A stretch of DNA of 64,000 bases, taken from Epiperipatus broadwayi (Eukaryota; Onychophora; Udeonychophora; Euonychophora; Peripatidae). Below the pieces are notes generated by a model, which searched no databases, was not told the DNA's origin, and worked only from the letters and a program-made list of their open reading frames with translations. Of the stretch, positions 45,020 through 57,960 are shown in pieces (positions within the stretch are counted from its first letter, which is position 1; every line of letters starts with the position of its first letter). Where the stretch lies: NCBI GenBank assembly GCA_028023455.1, contig JAQFVV010000056.1, positions 3,922,717 to 3,986,716 on the forward strand, read 5' to 3'. Both the position numbers and the translations under genes were made by a program.

Positions 45020-47119
45020 TGTAACCCAAAGTTCAAGTTGCAATTATGTAGGAGCAAAAGACAATGAGTTGCGATGAATGACTTTATGTGGAATATGTTA
45101 CAGATTGATTGTGCCTTTATGGGAAGTAAAATAAACGTATATTTTTTTATTCCTCTAACAATGATAATAAATAATTATTCTATAAAAATCATGATGTCAA
45201 AATATTACAATCATTAAATACCTTAGAGTATTTTATGGATTTACTGGAATAATCTTAATGTGTTCTTATGTGTATTAACTGTATTGTAATGTACAATGGA
45301 TAAGGACTTACTCTAAAATATAAATATTATGTTTATTCAGATACAGGTAGAAGTTAACTCTCTCACTCCAGATTAAAGGTTAATCAATTAATGATCTCAA
45401 GGTTCTTAAACTAAATCTAATTAAATAATTTATTTCAAAATTTTAAATTAATATTTAGGGTTAACTTATCAAAGGGATTTTGTTGCACCTCACTATAATT
45501 TATTAAATTCTATATTTCAACTAGAAATGGGAATAGTAAATAATACAAATGGATTCAATATAAAAAAATTAATTTAACAAAGTGAAAGTATGACCTCTTT
45601 TATTTTAATAATGTGTAAAAGATGATAATTTTATCAACACCATTGGTATTATAAATACAACTACTTTATTATTAATAACAATTATATAAAACAAAACAAA
45701 ATATTAGCAATCAATAATCACACTTCTAATATCAACAGTTCTCTGCAAAATAATTGCAAATATTTTTATTTGTTTTCTTTAAATAATCTGACATTGGTTT
45801 ATCATCAACAGAATGATGTAAATACAAACACTATATTGGAGAAAGTTGTACATTATTTATTCAATACCTACCACTAATTACAGGTGCATAGGAATGTTTC
45901 ACAATGTCTTTAATGTTTTTTATAGTGATAATTAATCCACTAGCAAATTCACTTTTAAGATTGGTCTAGGTTCTTGATCCTTTATCTAATAATCATATCA
46001 ATGCTATACAAATACATAACTTTCATAAAATCTGAACATTGGCATGACTTGCTACATTGTCTAACTTATATTATATGTCAAACTTTCAATCTTTATTTAG
46101 GAGCAAACCTCACCTGCTGCATGGTATAGAAACTATCAAATTATATACAATTTTTACTAGGCACAATGAAGGTAAATATTCCCTGGTGATTTAATTATTT
46201 ACTCAGGACATTTATGATCTAATAAAGTGAGGTTGAGAACAAAGTCAAGTAAAACATCAAATAAGTTTAATGAGTTTATGGGGTTTATAAATTAATTTAA
46301 CTTAATGTAACCTATCTCCAATACCAAATATAAATATTTATACACACATCTCATTATTAATATAAGATAGTTAGTTACGTGTACCTTCTTATATATCAGC
46401 AGTCTCTGGAGAACTTTATTAATATTGTAACTACAACAATAATAACTATAAAAAAAAATTCCATAATTTCAAAATAAAATGCAAAAGACAATCACTTTTA
46501 ACAAGTAATCCTTAAATTTTATGCACAATTCAAAAGCATTATATGTGAGCATATCACACTTTTAAAGCAGCATTCAAAAATTATTGATATTTTACTGGCA
46601 ATAATTTTAATAATATACACTTTAAATTAAACCCACAATGGAATAATTCATTTGGAAATTAAAACTCTAAACACAGATTAATAGAATGATTCTTCCTATG
46701 ATTTGCAGTAAATTACAATTATTGCTTCTATTCTGGCTCATGTGGTAGTAAGAATTAATTTATTTTAAAAAAAATTATTTAACACTTTGTAATGTTTTTG
46801 TTGTATTTATAGTTATAGTGTCAATAATTATAAATCCATTATCATTAGGTTGATGTTAAAACTGTAAGTTTGCATAAAATGAGCAAGTTAATTTTTTAGG
46901 AAGCCATAAGAGAATAATATCATAATGGTTGGAGTTTATCTCATGTGATGTGATAATCCATTGATTTAAGTAAATGGAATTTCTCCAGTTATAGTTCAGG
47001 TTATCTTATATAACTTATGAAACCTAGCAGAGAATAAGTAGTCCATCAACTAGAGTTATTTTCACCAATCTTCATTAAAATTTTAAACAGCTTTTATATC
47101 ACTATCAACCGCATACAGC
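44346..47119. other. AT-rich non-coding DNA with a TA array
   Basis: (TA)n occupies 44972-45019 with one phase shift. No gene or recognisable repeat otherwise. Confidence 0.55.
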
Positions 47120-47137
47120 TATGAGTATGAAGCCATG

Positions 47138-47222
47138 GAGCTTTGAAAGTGCTAAGCTTTAAATAAATTATTGATAAATATAACTTCTTTAATGGGTGTT
47201 AAAAGCACATAATTATTGATAT
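47138..47222 (+). repeat. Dispersed repeat A, copy 2
   Basis: Nearly identical to 3085-3180, from TGGAGCTTTGAAAGTGCTAA to ATTATTGATAT. No gag or pol remains lie upstream, so this may be a solo-LTR fragment. Confidence 0.7.
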
Positions 47223-47968
47223 ACAAACAATTATATATTGAATGTTTAGCTATAATTTGTACAAAGTTTCTAACATACAATGCATTCATAAGAAGAGGTA
47301 ATCAATATTATTTCAAGCAGGCTACTTCAGTTTCAGAGAGAGGGATAAATGATTTCATAGATATGTATTTGTAGAAGTATTTCAGAAGTGATTTTATAAA
47401 TTCCACTGATGACTTAAAACATTTAAGTTTGATTTCCTTTTTAATAATATTTGATGATAATCCTTATTGTTGTTGCAAATTATCCATTTAGGCTGATGAG
47501 AAGATACATTTTGCCAGCTAGGAAAAATGCCTAAACAGGTTCCTTTACTCTTCCATGTTGAAGAAGATGAACAAGATGGCTAATTTAAAAATTCAATTGG
47601 AAATAGTTCTTGATGCACTGTAATTTAGTAAAGATAAATTTTGACAGGGTGTGATATTTATAGCTTCTTATCATTTGATCTGTGATATCATCTAATATTA
47701 TTCAGAGTTCTTTGCTTTTTAAGATTTTATGGGTAAAATTTTTTTCATTGCTATGATAATAATCAAGAACAGACAAACATCTGGGGATTTTTAAAATTCC
47801 AATTTTGAGATATTGTTTGTAAAATAAACTTAAATTTAAAAAAAAATTAATGTTATATCTTAATTTAGATATTTACTGTACAAATAAAATATATAATTGT
47901 TTATATTGCATATAAATGATTTATAACATCAGAATATTATACAATAATAATTACTTCTTTTTTTTTAA

Positions 47969-48058
47969 GTGTCATAGCATCATCCGGGATGCGAACCCGC
48001 AACCCGGCAACTGCCTGCAAATGCAAGGCAGTCGCGCTGACCTCTCGACCACCAATGC
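47969..48058 (-). mobile_element. tRNA-derived SINE, copy 3, with target duplication
   Basis: Reverse complement of the family: B-box complement GGATGCGAACCC (47987-47998), A-box complement CCTCTCGACCACC (48041-48053), end GTGTCATAGCATC, and T run 47959-47966 as the tail. Flanks ACAATAATAATTACTT (47941-47956) and ACAATAATAATAATTACTT (48062-48080) form a target duplication differing by one ATA triplet. CpGs are mostly kept. Confidence 0.92.
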
Positions 48059-48094
48059 AAGACAATAATAATAATTACTTTGATTATATTTCAA

Positions 48095-48425
48095 AGTTCT
48101 AATATTTATTAAGGCTATAACCTTAAAACTATGTGCCTGAAAAAACAACAGTAGGGACTTCTGCAAATCTTAAACACAAGATTTATTTAAAAGACAAGAG
48201 TGGCTACTCTTATCTTCAACCTACTTTCTAAATAAACAGGAGAATCTAAAGCATTTTGATTTGAGAGTGTAAGGCTATTAAATACCTCACTGATTAAGTC
48301 CACAAATTCTATAACACATTAACATTTGTGAAATCTTTTGATTTACAATGAGATTTTATAGTCTTAAGGTTATAGCCTTAATAAATATTACTTCATGTAA
48401 CGAGTATGCACTTTATAAATATAAT
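48095..48425. mobile_element. Inverted-repeat unit, repeat B
   Basis: ATATTTATTAAGGCTATAACCTTAA (48101-48125) and its complement TTAAGGTTATAGCCTTAATAAATAT (48364-48388) are the ends of a 300-bp unit whose interior contains family D words (GACAAGAGTGGCTACTCTTATC). The outer right flank matches 5684-5755 reversed, and the left interior (CAGTAGGGACTTCTGCAAAT) matches 62568-62590. Probably an LTR-derived or fold-back element. Confidence 0.65.
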
Positions 48426-48929
48426 TATTATTTCAAAGTTCTCAAAATTTTATTAATAGATTTATTTAAAAAATCACATATTAGCTGAATTTTAGTAATC
48501 AATAAAACAACTTCCATTTAATCATTTTACATAGGTAACTTTTTAATTTGACTATTAACTTGATGACTTTTAGATTCATGAAAATGAATTTAAAATGGCA
48601 TTCTAATTATCTAAATTATTCTGTCAAAATCTATTTGGTTATAACAATATCTTTAATTTATGCTATAAATATCACTAGTTCAATCCTCATGTAGGCCAGT
48701 AACACCTGAAGAAAAAATGAAAATAACTGTACTCAAATAATTGTGTTCCTTACTTATCTATATGATATTACTAATACTAAAATGCATTTAAAAGAGTATA
48801 TATGAACTAAGGAATTTTCTAAAAATATTTAATGCTTTAATTAAATAATGACAATAACTCAACATATAAGTAGAATAAAATATCATCTTGAACTTTTAGA
48901 TAATCATAAATTAGTGATATATTAATTTT

Positions 48930-49230
48930 AACTTAACGGTTGCCAGTCACAATTAAAAATGTGGCAATTTCATGCCACTTCCGACTGTTTAAATCTCATC
49001 GCTTTTAATGGTACCGTAAAGATTTTATACTCATTTAAAAATTTAGAAAAAGTTCTGTAAGATGCTGCCCTCTCTTGAATTATTTTACAAGTAAAAAATC
49101 AATAAAACGCTATTCAAAACTTTAACAAAAGAAGTGGGCGGACCCTCCTTGAATGTTATTGGCTGTTACATTTCGGCAACAAAGAAAATGGCTATAAATC
49201 ACTGAAAAGTTACGATTTGTTTTTGTTTAA
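48930..49230 (+). promoter_or_regulatory. Promoter-like patch
   Basis: A CpG-retaining patch carries GGGCGG (49136-49141), ATTGG (49158-49162, inverted CCAAT box) and TATAAA (49193-49198) in the order and spacing of a classical pol II promoter on the plus strand. A start site would be expected near 49220-49230. No protein-like frame follows within 300 bp (the 75-codon frame at 49308 is compositionally random), so a non-coding first exon, an element promoter or chance remain possible. Confidence 0.35.
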
Positions 49231-50030
49231 TTTTGAAAATGATAAATGAATATTTTAGACCATTTTAAAAATATTTTTTGACAAATTATAAATTATTTTC
49301 ATAAAATATGCTGAAAATAAAATTTTTTAAAAAAAAAATAGTTAAGATTTTAACAAAAATTAACAAAAATTATTTATTTTTTCTGAAACATAAAACTGTC
49401 AAACAATCATGTCATCACGTAAACATTTTGGTTGGTTTGGATGATTTTGTTTTACATTCACTGCTTATAAATATTTCTACAATTATAAAGAGAAATTTAT
49501 TTTTGAAAAAACTTTCGTTCACTTTCATAATCTGACAAATTATTAATATACTTTTTACAAACAAAACTAAAGTGAATATAATATTAAAAGATTAATATAT
49601 TTTGATCACTAAATTTGTATTTTGACACTTCACTTTGTGAATTAACCAATTAAAATGTTAGGCTTTTACCTCACTTGGCCAATAAAATAATCAGCAATTA
49701 AGAGGTTAATATACAATTGTTTAAAATCATTAAGCTTACATAAATGATGAGTACGTCCAGAACACTGTCAGGAAAGATTTTCTAAATATGCAACAAAATT
49801 CGTGTTTTTTATAGTTGAGTAAATAAATAGTACAGATCTTTTGTTGTAAGTAATAATTGCTTGGTTAATATGAAATGTCTGGAATCCTTTTAGTTTCAAA
49901 AATAATTTATTAAAGATTATAGTATTACATTAGAGGTTGTTTGGTACATATTTTGTTCAAAGTGTTTTCTTATTCCTTTATTTGATTGGGTTCTCAAATT
50001 TGAGTCAATTATTCTTCTGTTTTCTTCTTT
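49231..50030. other. AT-rich non-coding DNA
   Basis: Nothing recognised. The right edge meets the 3' end of the minus-strand LINE near 50030. Confidence 0.5.
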
Positions 50031-50043
50031 TCAGAGCATCCTG

Positions 50044-51720
50044 CTATTGGTTGGGCCATGGAGAGGATAAATCCAGCATGTTCCAAGTCATGGTAAAAAT
50101 AACCTCAGGGGTTATCAGGCTATCTCTTGTTATTGTTTTCTTTAGATTGCTCTGCATGAAGTTAATAGGATTAAAATTTTGATGATTAAATACTAGCTTA
50201 CATCTAGTAGTCCATAATAGATGATCAAGAATTAATGAGAGTCTAATTTCTGGGTATGATCCTTTTCTGATACATTCTTTCAAATAAAATAATTTAGATT
50301 GATTTGCCTTGATCTGACTCATTAGTGTATTTTTAAGTTGCATTAGCTGATATTACATCTGAATCTGAAATGGTTAATGGTTTCATTTTTTTTGCAAATC
50401 ATAGAGGTTGAGTCAATTTTTGAGTATCCTCTTTTATTAACTAAAAATTTATTAGTAGGTAATGTATTTACATTGGTTTTGATTAGATAATCCACATATT
50501 TGGACTCTAAGCTCCATCTTTTGAATTTTCTTATTTATCATCTGAGATGGCTAAACTTGAGAGATGGTCTCTAAGTCAGTGTGCTTTATACTAAAGGCCT
50601 GCCAGTATGTTAATTTGTTTTGAAATATGTCTTTATTGATTGTTATGCATTTCATAAGTTTGTTTAGTTGTAGATCCAGCCAGTTTTTTCTCCATGGTGG
50701 TGGTTGCTGGTCTGTTGCAATGATGATTGTAGGAATTTTTTCATTCTCTTGATTCATTTTTAATTTATGGAGAAAATTGTAAGACTTCTGGAACCATAAG
50801 GTAGAAATGTCATGGAGACCCATTCCATTAATGGCCCTGGGTTGTTGCATCTCTCTGTAGTTTATTGCTACTGTTTTCTTTTTCCAGAACTACCCAGAGC
50901 ATAAGGATGCAATTTCTGAGAAGAACCATTTAGTGGGCTTAATCACAGGGAGATAATAAATAATTTTTGTCACCATCATGTTTAATAGTGTGACTTTACC
51001 ATAGATTGAAAGATATATTCCAGACAATGATGTGGTTATCATTTTGGTTGCCTCCAGCAGGGATTGTTGAATATTGTTTCTCATTGAAACTGAAGACAAG
51101 TGCATTGGGAAAAATCTCAAGGCAACCATTTGTCCTGAGATCAATTTCCAAACTGCAGACTCCACCAGGTTAAATTTTAGGCCATAACCATTTTGAATAT
51201 TTATTTATAACCTCTTGTAGTTTTAGAATATGTTTTTCCAATGGGAGAGTCACTAATATGTTGTCCATGTAGAACAGATGTTTAATTATTTTTTTAATTG
51301 GAGGAATATATAGTCCAGGGAGATTTGATTCAATACTTTTGAGAAGAGGATTTATATATACGATGAAGGAGAGTGCTCAATGGGGAGCCCTGCAGGATAG
51401 AAAGTAGAGGCTTAAATCCTGAGGCAACCTTTCTACCAAGCATCATTAATATCTCTCTGTTCATCAGGACGTTCTCAGTGATTGTTAAGAATACCTTTGG
51501 GACTGAATATCTGTTTAGAATTTCAAGCAGAGTATCTATTCTGACTGAGTTACCAACTTGTCCAGCAGTGGCGGTTGTCAAGAAAAATGCAATAAATTCT
51601 GCTAGTGCTTTTTGTGAATCTTTATATCATTCTTTCAGTTCTAGAATCAATTTCATGTTTCCCATTACACTTGGATCTGAATTTAACCTATCTTGAATAT
51701 TACTTACATCTTGCATGAGC
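50044..51720 (-). pseudogene. LINE ORF2 reverse transcriptase and C-terminal region (broken)
   Basis: Readable: KVFLTITENVLMNREILMML, GFKPLLSILQGSPLSTLL (51440-51385, RT block with QGSPLS), FYMDNILVTLPL (about 51265, block with Y-x-D-D changed to Y-M-D-N), KLISGQMVALRFFPMHLSSV and YGKVTLLNMMVTKIIYYLPV (thumb region). A C-terminal stretch runs to 50044. The second catalytic Asp is Asn. Confidence 0.82.
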
Positions 51721-51949
51721 TTGACTGGTCCTTTTTGGTTTTGTGTATAGAAATCAATGATCGATCTTTGTAATTTCAATAAACACAATCCATGCTTCAA
51801 TAGGTGGCAGGCTTAGGATATTAATTTTCTGGAGATAAATGTATATCTCAGAGAAAATAGCTGCAGGGGCATGGATCTTGTTAAAGCATCCTTGTTGTCT
51901 TCATAAGTCCACCAGGAACCTGGACAGCATCTTTTAATCAATCCAGATC

Positions 51950-52600
51950 TTCAACGCCAGGTGGTCTGGAAGATCACTGGTTTGAGAGATGTCTCAATTA
52001 GAAAATGAAAGTTTGGAGTGTAGTATAACAGATCGATCAGTGTTTTATATTTCTTTGTATAGAAGGAGCATGCACCTGAAGGGGAATAACCCTGGGCACA
52101 CATAAATCCTCTATTAATTAAGTGGTTATATTTTTTATTAAATGTCTTATATTGTAAATTAAAATACCCGAAGAGGATGGTTGGCCCTTGGCAGGAGGAA
52201 ATCACCATGCTGATCTTGTGTATTACTTTCAGGATTACTTATTCTTCATTCTGCAAATATAAGTAAATAATGTGAATTGTATTGTTTCCAGTTTTTAGGC
52301 TCAGGGCAAGGCAATTATGGTCCATGAAAATCAATTTAAATTCAGATGGCCCCAAAGTTTATTAATCAGAACCCCACTCCACATGGCCCCAGCCACTGAT
52401 GATCCCATGTGAAAATTGTAATACCCAAAAGGTTCAAGTATTTGGGTAATTCTGTTATCTGTATTGAAATGGATTTTCGTTTGCGACAGGCAAACAAAAT
52501 TCAGTGCTTCCTTGCTTAACCAATTTTTGATAGCGAAGGCTCTTTTGATCAAATTTAATCCCTTTACATTTATGCCCACTATTTTAATTTTCATTAGCAT
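51950..52600 (-). pseudogene. LINE ORF2 endonuclease (APE) domain (broken)
   Basis: Starts with MLMKIKIVGINVKGLNLIKR (52600), the typical N-terminal strand with the catalytic Asn of APE domains, then FVCLSQTKIH (the Glu of L-Q-E-T is replaced by Gln-Thr) and, in a second frame, TILFGYFNLQ, where family members have G-D-F-N. Loss of both the Glu and Asp makes the nuclease inactive. Confidence 0.8.
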
Positions 52601-53212
52601 GATTTCTGGTGTCAGTTCTTCTCATCTGACTACCAATGATTATTTTGTGATCCGAATTTCAGAATTAGTGATCATAGTATATAAATTTATAATTGGGCTT
52701 ATGGTTAGGATTAGCATTAGCAAAGAGTTGATCATCAGTAGGCTAGTTGATTGATTAATTTTATTGACCCAATTGTAAGCTTTCAATATGTTCATAAAGA
52801 TCAGATTTATTGTCATGTCTAGTGTAATGAGTCATATTGTAATCCATTTGATTGGGGTTGATTAGAAGATTTCAGAGTTTTAGAAAAGCCTGTTGCAGCA
52901 ACTGAGCCTTGAGTATAACCATTTTTTTTGGTTGAAATATTTATCAGGTCTATTTCTCTCTTGTCCAATGCATCTTTTTCCATGTGAAGTTCATTTGTTA
53001 AAGATGATGATAGATCTTCATGCTCATCATCTTCTGAATTTATTGATTTTCTTTCTTGATTTGTTTCTGCATTGAGTCTGGGTCTCTTTTTCTTTGATTT
53101 CTAGCTTTTTGAGCATCCTTGGGGTTGAGTTCTCTTGGTCTGATCTGCAGATTGTACTCTGATCACTAGATGCATCAGATGTTTCAGGTGAGTTTATATG
53201 TGACTCAGAATC

Positions 53213-54170
53213 TTATTTTCTGCTAATCATTCTCTTAGTTTCCATTTTTTTGTGATCATGCTTTCCTTCTTCCAGTGGAGTGAGAGTACAACTTATAGAT
53301 GGACATTCTAATCTTGAGGATATTTCATCACTGTTGTCTGAATCTCTTGTTGTTATATCAATCTGCATCTGTGGAATTGTTTGGTCAGAAGTATCTATAA
53401 ATGATTCAGATTGATTATTAGATGCCAAGCTTTAATTTCTTCCCCATGGTGGTTCTGTCATATCTTCATTATTTGTGGAAATTGGAGGTGCATCTGATAT
53501 GAGTTTGGGGTTATTTCTATTTGTTTCAGGGTTTTTGTTATTGTAGTTGCATGTGTGGAGGCATCATTTTTTGTCTCCACATCTTATACATATTCTGCCT
53601 GGGCCTTCATGAACCAGTGATCCTGTCACTTGCATATGAAGCATTCAGACACTACTCATTGAAATGATATAAGTGGTGCATCCTCCACCATGAAAATTGA
53701 GGGGATATCGTAAGGTGTAACTCCCTTTTTTAATGCTATCATAAATGTTGCTGTGTTGGACAGTACATGCACATCTGTCCCTTTTTTTTGGTGTATTCGA
53801 ATATAGATATGGCCCCATAGGGATTTAATAGCTTTTGTAAATCATTGGGTGTAAAGTCAATAAAACAATTTTTTACTCTTTCATATGCAGTCAGTGGCCT
53901 GTCAATGTCTATTTGACAAAGGCAGAGATTTTCCGAGGTTTGATAATTGTTCATGAAGATTTCTTTTTGCAAGGGATTGGTAAATTCAGTTATGACATAT
54001 CTCCTATTTGGGTGATGCAGAATTTTAGTGATGTATTGCCATTGGTCCTCTGATTTAAGCATTTTGTAAAATGTATGTGTAGGGAAGTTAAACAGTCTAT
54101 TCTCATCATTTGTAACAGCTAATATTATAGAATTATTGTTTTGGTATTTTATGAATGATTTTAAAAGCAA
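53213..54170 (-). pseudogene. LINE ORF1 (broken)
   Basis: A 143-codon frame starts with Met at 54170 and is followed, after frameshifts, by a degenerate CCHC-like knuckle (GRICIRCGDKK near 53590) and an acidic Ser/Asp-rich tail (53213-53428, with TTRDSDNSDEISS). The order N-terminal globular domain, zinc knuckle, hydrophilic tail fits Tx1-like ORF1 RNA-binding proteins. Not translatable across its length. Confidence 0.6.
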
Positions 54171-54235
54171 AGATCTGCCAAATGAATTTTCTACAAATTT
54201 TATGTATGTGATAGATTAGGCTTTGAGACAATGCA

Positions 54236-55511
54236 TTTTCAGACTAATGCTGTTTGTCAACTGCACTCAAATCAGTTTGACAAGTTGTATGACCTATATC
54301 TTTTTTTAAATACTTTCATTTAATATGAAAAAAAAAATTGAGTGCATTTACAAATCATAAAAAAGGAAGTAAACCTTGTCATGTTACCAGTAATATTTTA
54401 AAATTGATTTCACTTTAAAGCATATTTTTATATACACCAATCATTACTAACCATGCTTATCTCAGAACTTGAATCTATTATACATCTGATATTTAAATTG
54501 ACAATTATATATGTAGGAATTTAAATATTCTATCACAGGAGAGAGGATCATTTTCTTCTTTACCATTACAATCATTTCAGTGATTAATAATATTTACAAT
54601 TAACTGAAATAGAAAAAGCAATGAAAAATGAAATCTTAATTTATGTTTGGACTGTTAACATTAAATTTCTGCCTTCATAAAAACTCAAATCTTGTAAAAA
54701 AATTTAGATGATTTTATTTATAAGATATATTTTTATTTAACTTCTTCATTTTTTTTTTTTTTTTTGGAGAAGGGATCAAATTTTGTGACTATTCTACAGA
54801 ATAGATCTTAAAACAAAATAACCCAAATACTAAAAAATAATATATATAAAAATATTTTTTCCAAAAATGTTTTTATTTAATTTGATGACTAATACACTAA
54901 AAAGAAAAAAAATTTTTTCTTGGACTACAGTTTTAGTTATTGGATGTAAAATTTTAATAAAAGTGCAAGGCATCCATCAATTAATTAATTTTAAGCAATA
55001 ATTAGGTTTGATCACAAATTGTATCACTTGAATTAATAAATTTATATATTCCATGCCTTTATTTAAAGTTACATATAAAAACCAAAATTATAGTCCAAGA
55101 AAATAATTTTCTTTTGCTTTTTAATATATTAACCCTCAAATGAAATAAAAGCCTTTTTTAAAAAAAATATTTTTTTTTACATATATCATTTAAATAATCA
55201 AAAAATTAGTTGTTGAAAAGTCATAAGATATTTGAATATCAGAAAATGACAAATTAAATTTCAATCCAGTAATCTTTAGTTTTTGTTTCAAAAACTCTAT
55301 TATTATTATTTTGATTAAAAAACAAAAGAAAAGAAAAACAACTTTAGTAACATATAATAGCATATGTGTATTCCAGAGTAAATGTTTTTCATAAAATGTA
55401 TTCAAAACTGCCTACATGTACAACCTATGTACATATATGCCATTACATTGTCTGATATATGATCAATGATCATTGACTTTTTTGATTAGATCTTAGTGCT
55501 AATATATATAT
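54236..55511. other. AT-rich non-coding DNA
   Basis: Nothing recognised; several T and A runs and a low-complexity minus frame at 55190-55405. Confidence 0.55.
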
Positions 55512-57460
55512 TGTAACGATCCGGAGAAAGTCGACTTAACGTAATCTGCACTACGGGGCGCCATCTAGGCATTTGAACCTAGAAAAATTTATAAAGTAGG
55601 CAGATACGTAAGTCAAAAAAAAAAAAAAAAAATTTTTTTTTTTTTTTTTTTTTAAATTTTGATTCCGGTCGTTAGCCCATGTCACTAGCTCAGTGGAATA
55701 GCAGAGATTTAATAAGATAATCTAAGAGTATATATAAAAAAAGGAATAAAATAAGCCACTGCCAGAAATTAACATACAAACATTTATTTATGCACATATA
55801 TATAAGATTTAAAATTATTTTAGTATTAGTTTACATTTTAACATTTAACATTATTTTTAACTTTGATTTTGATTTTAATTTACCTTTAATTACTATTACA
55901 TTCTGATTTTACATTTTAATTAAGTTCGCACAGATGGGATTATAAAAGCTTGTTATAATAAGTTGCTATAGATCGGTTACATAGATTACACGATTAAAAA
56001 CATTCCAAAGTAAACATAAGCGATCAAAATATAAAATTATTGATTACTGACAATTGCGGGGGGAAATTTATATGTAACCCAATAGTATTCACCATAATAT
56101 ACTTGCATTGTCACCAATAACTTAAAAGACATCCGAATAAATACATTTTAGATACTCACCGTGAGGTATCATTATTTATCGAATGTCTATATATTTTGAT
56201 TAAATATGAAAAGCATAAAAACATAGTTAACCGATAAACAATCCATGCAAGCGTCTATAAACAACTTAAATTTAATGCATTTTTATTTAGAATCGAGTCT
56301 GAATACTACATAGATTTGCATTGAAATTAAAAATATTCTATCCCTATTTAACCTTAGGCTAAAATTCGCAGTCAAACTGGCATCAATCCATCTGATACAT
56401 CGATGTATTCAATGTAATACGAAATACGGCAGCACCAAAAGAATTAAGAAAAGACATTGACTCTCAATCAGATAGGAATCTTACATCTATCTAACGAGGA
56501 GAACAATAATAATAAAAAAAACTCCATAGAAAGGAACTGCGTTCTCCATCTTATAATTCCTTCCATAGGCAAACGGGTGAGTGCGGCGTATATATAAACG
56601 ATTCTGCCCGTAGCGAATCTCCGATTACATCTATTAACTACATCAATATATCCAATCCATTGACCCAATCTAACAACGACATAAATAACCCAAGATTACC
56701 CTCCCCTAATATAACTTTACAAATCTATACAGCCATTCACACCCGACTTAAGTTTAACATTTTTATAATTAATTTAACGGAAAACAAAAATCATAATAAA
56801 ACTTAAAGAACAAAAAATAAATAAATGGAAATGATTTTACAAAATAAAAACATTAAATAAAATTATAACTAATTAATAAATAATGTTGGTCAGATAGAAT
56901 AAAATTGCAATCATTTAAATCTGGAAAGTTTTTAATTTACTGTTCATAAATTTTAAAGTTCTTACGGTTATTTAAATAGTTCATCTTCATATATTCCTTG
57001 CCGTTTGAACGTGAATTCCCACGTCGTCGAAGATTGATATCCATTTAGCCGTTGTTTTATTTATTCATTCGGAGATTTTTTAGTGTAGTGGGTCCTCAAT
57101 GTAGAAACGATGGTTCATTTTTCTTTCTTTCTTAGCAGAACTGAAGGGATTGAAGCTGTGCATCTTTTTCAATCCCCTCAGCACTAACACCTAGCTGTTA
57201 CATCGTAATAATCATCAATAACTAGTCACTGATTAATAATTTCCAAATTTTCCTTTTATATTAATGTGAAGGATTGAATTTACATTACGTCACCGATGCA
57301 ATGGTCCTTTCGCTGCGGTCCGATTCCATAGGGATTTCTTCTTATTTGCTAACAGTTTCTATTGTTTTCTTATCTGACCGGTGTTTTTACATTTAAATGC
57401 CGAAGGCTGGTTTACATTTAACTAATTAACAATCATTTCCATTTCTGATTAATTAACCTG
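55512..57460. mobile_element. CpG-retaining LTR-like block (repeat C, copy 2)
   Basis: Begins TGTAACGATCCGGAG (TG end typical of LTRs) and shares 55555-55945 with the old copy at 29157-29500. CpG is frequent from 55512 to about 57450, whereas it is nearly absent in the flanks. The T/A runs at 55617-55655 sit where the old copy has a shorter run. No gag or pol frame is seen in the block; the 66-codon minus frame (56468-56668) has no recognised domain. I infer a young LTR with leader sequence, or an unmethylated regulatory region; the right border is approximate. Confidence 0.5.
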
Positions 57461-57871
57461 TTTTCCAAATCAAAAATATGTTTAAAGATAAATTTAAAGA
57501 TATAATTTTATCTCCAAATCTTTTTAAAATTTAGTTTTAAAATACTTTTTCTTTAATAAATTTTTATTTTAATAATTTTTCATTATCTGTGCGATTTAAT
57601 TAATATATAAGAGTTTAAGATGATATTTAATTTCAATTTTTAATTCTTAAAGAAAATTTTTAAATGCGAACTTTTTAATTTACTTTCATGTTTAATAAAT
57701 TTAAAAAAAAAAAAAACAATGTAACGAACGTCTATGCTCATTACAATATATATATATATATATATATATGCAGATATATATTAGTAGCCTCATGTATTAA
57801 AATTAATAATATTTATTATGAAATATTTAAAATGTATATATATATAACTACAATGTACATTTTAAATGCAA

Positions 57872-57960
57872 GCATTGGTGGTCGAGTGGGCAGCACAGCT
57901 GCCTTACAAGCAGTTGTCCTGTGTTCGCTTCCCGGCAGATGCTTTGACACACGAAAAAAA
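57872..57960 (+). mobile_element. tRNA-derived SINE, copy 4
   Basis: GCATTGGTGGTCGAGTGGG (A-box, 57872 on) and GTGTTCGCTTCC (B-box, 57921-57932), end GATGCTTTGACAC and A tail. A few bases between the boxes are missing relative to the 27.1 kb copy. Confidence 0.88.

Larger units (their letters stand above)
50030..54235 (-). mobile_element. Dead LINE (APE-type, two ORFs)
   Basis: Minus-strand remains of ORF1 (54170-53213) and ORF2 (endonuclease 52600-51950, RT 51700-50890, C-terminal part to about 50044). Two ORFs with an N-terminal APE endonuclease in ORF2 place it with APE-type LINEs; the endonuclease start resembles the Tx1/L1-like pattern. Numerous stops. About 4.2 kb remain; no poly(A) or target duplication was identified. 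Confidence 0.85.

Noticed and set aside
49308-49535. 75-codon frame after the promoter-like patch
   Set aside because: Lys/Phe/Leu/Ile-dominated composition expected from AT-rich DNA; no recognisable motif.
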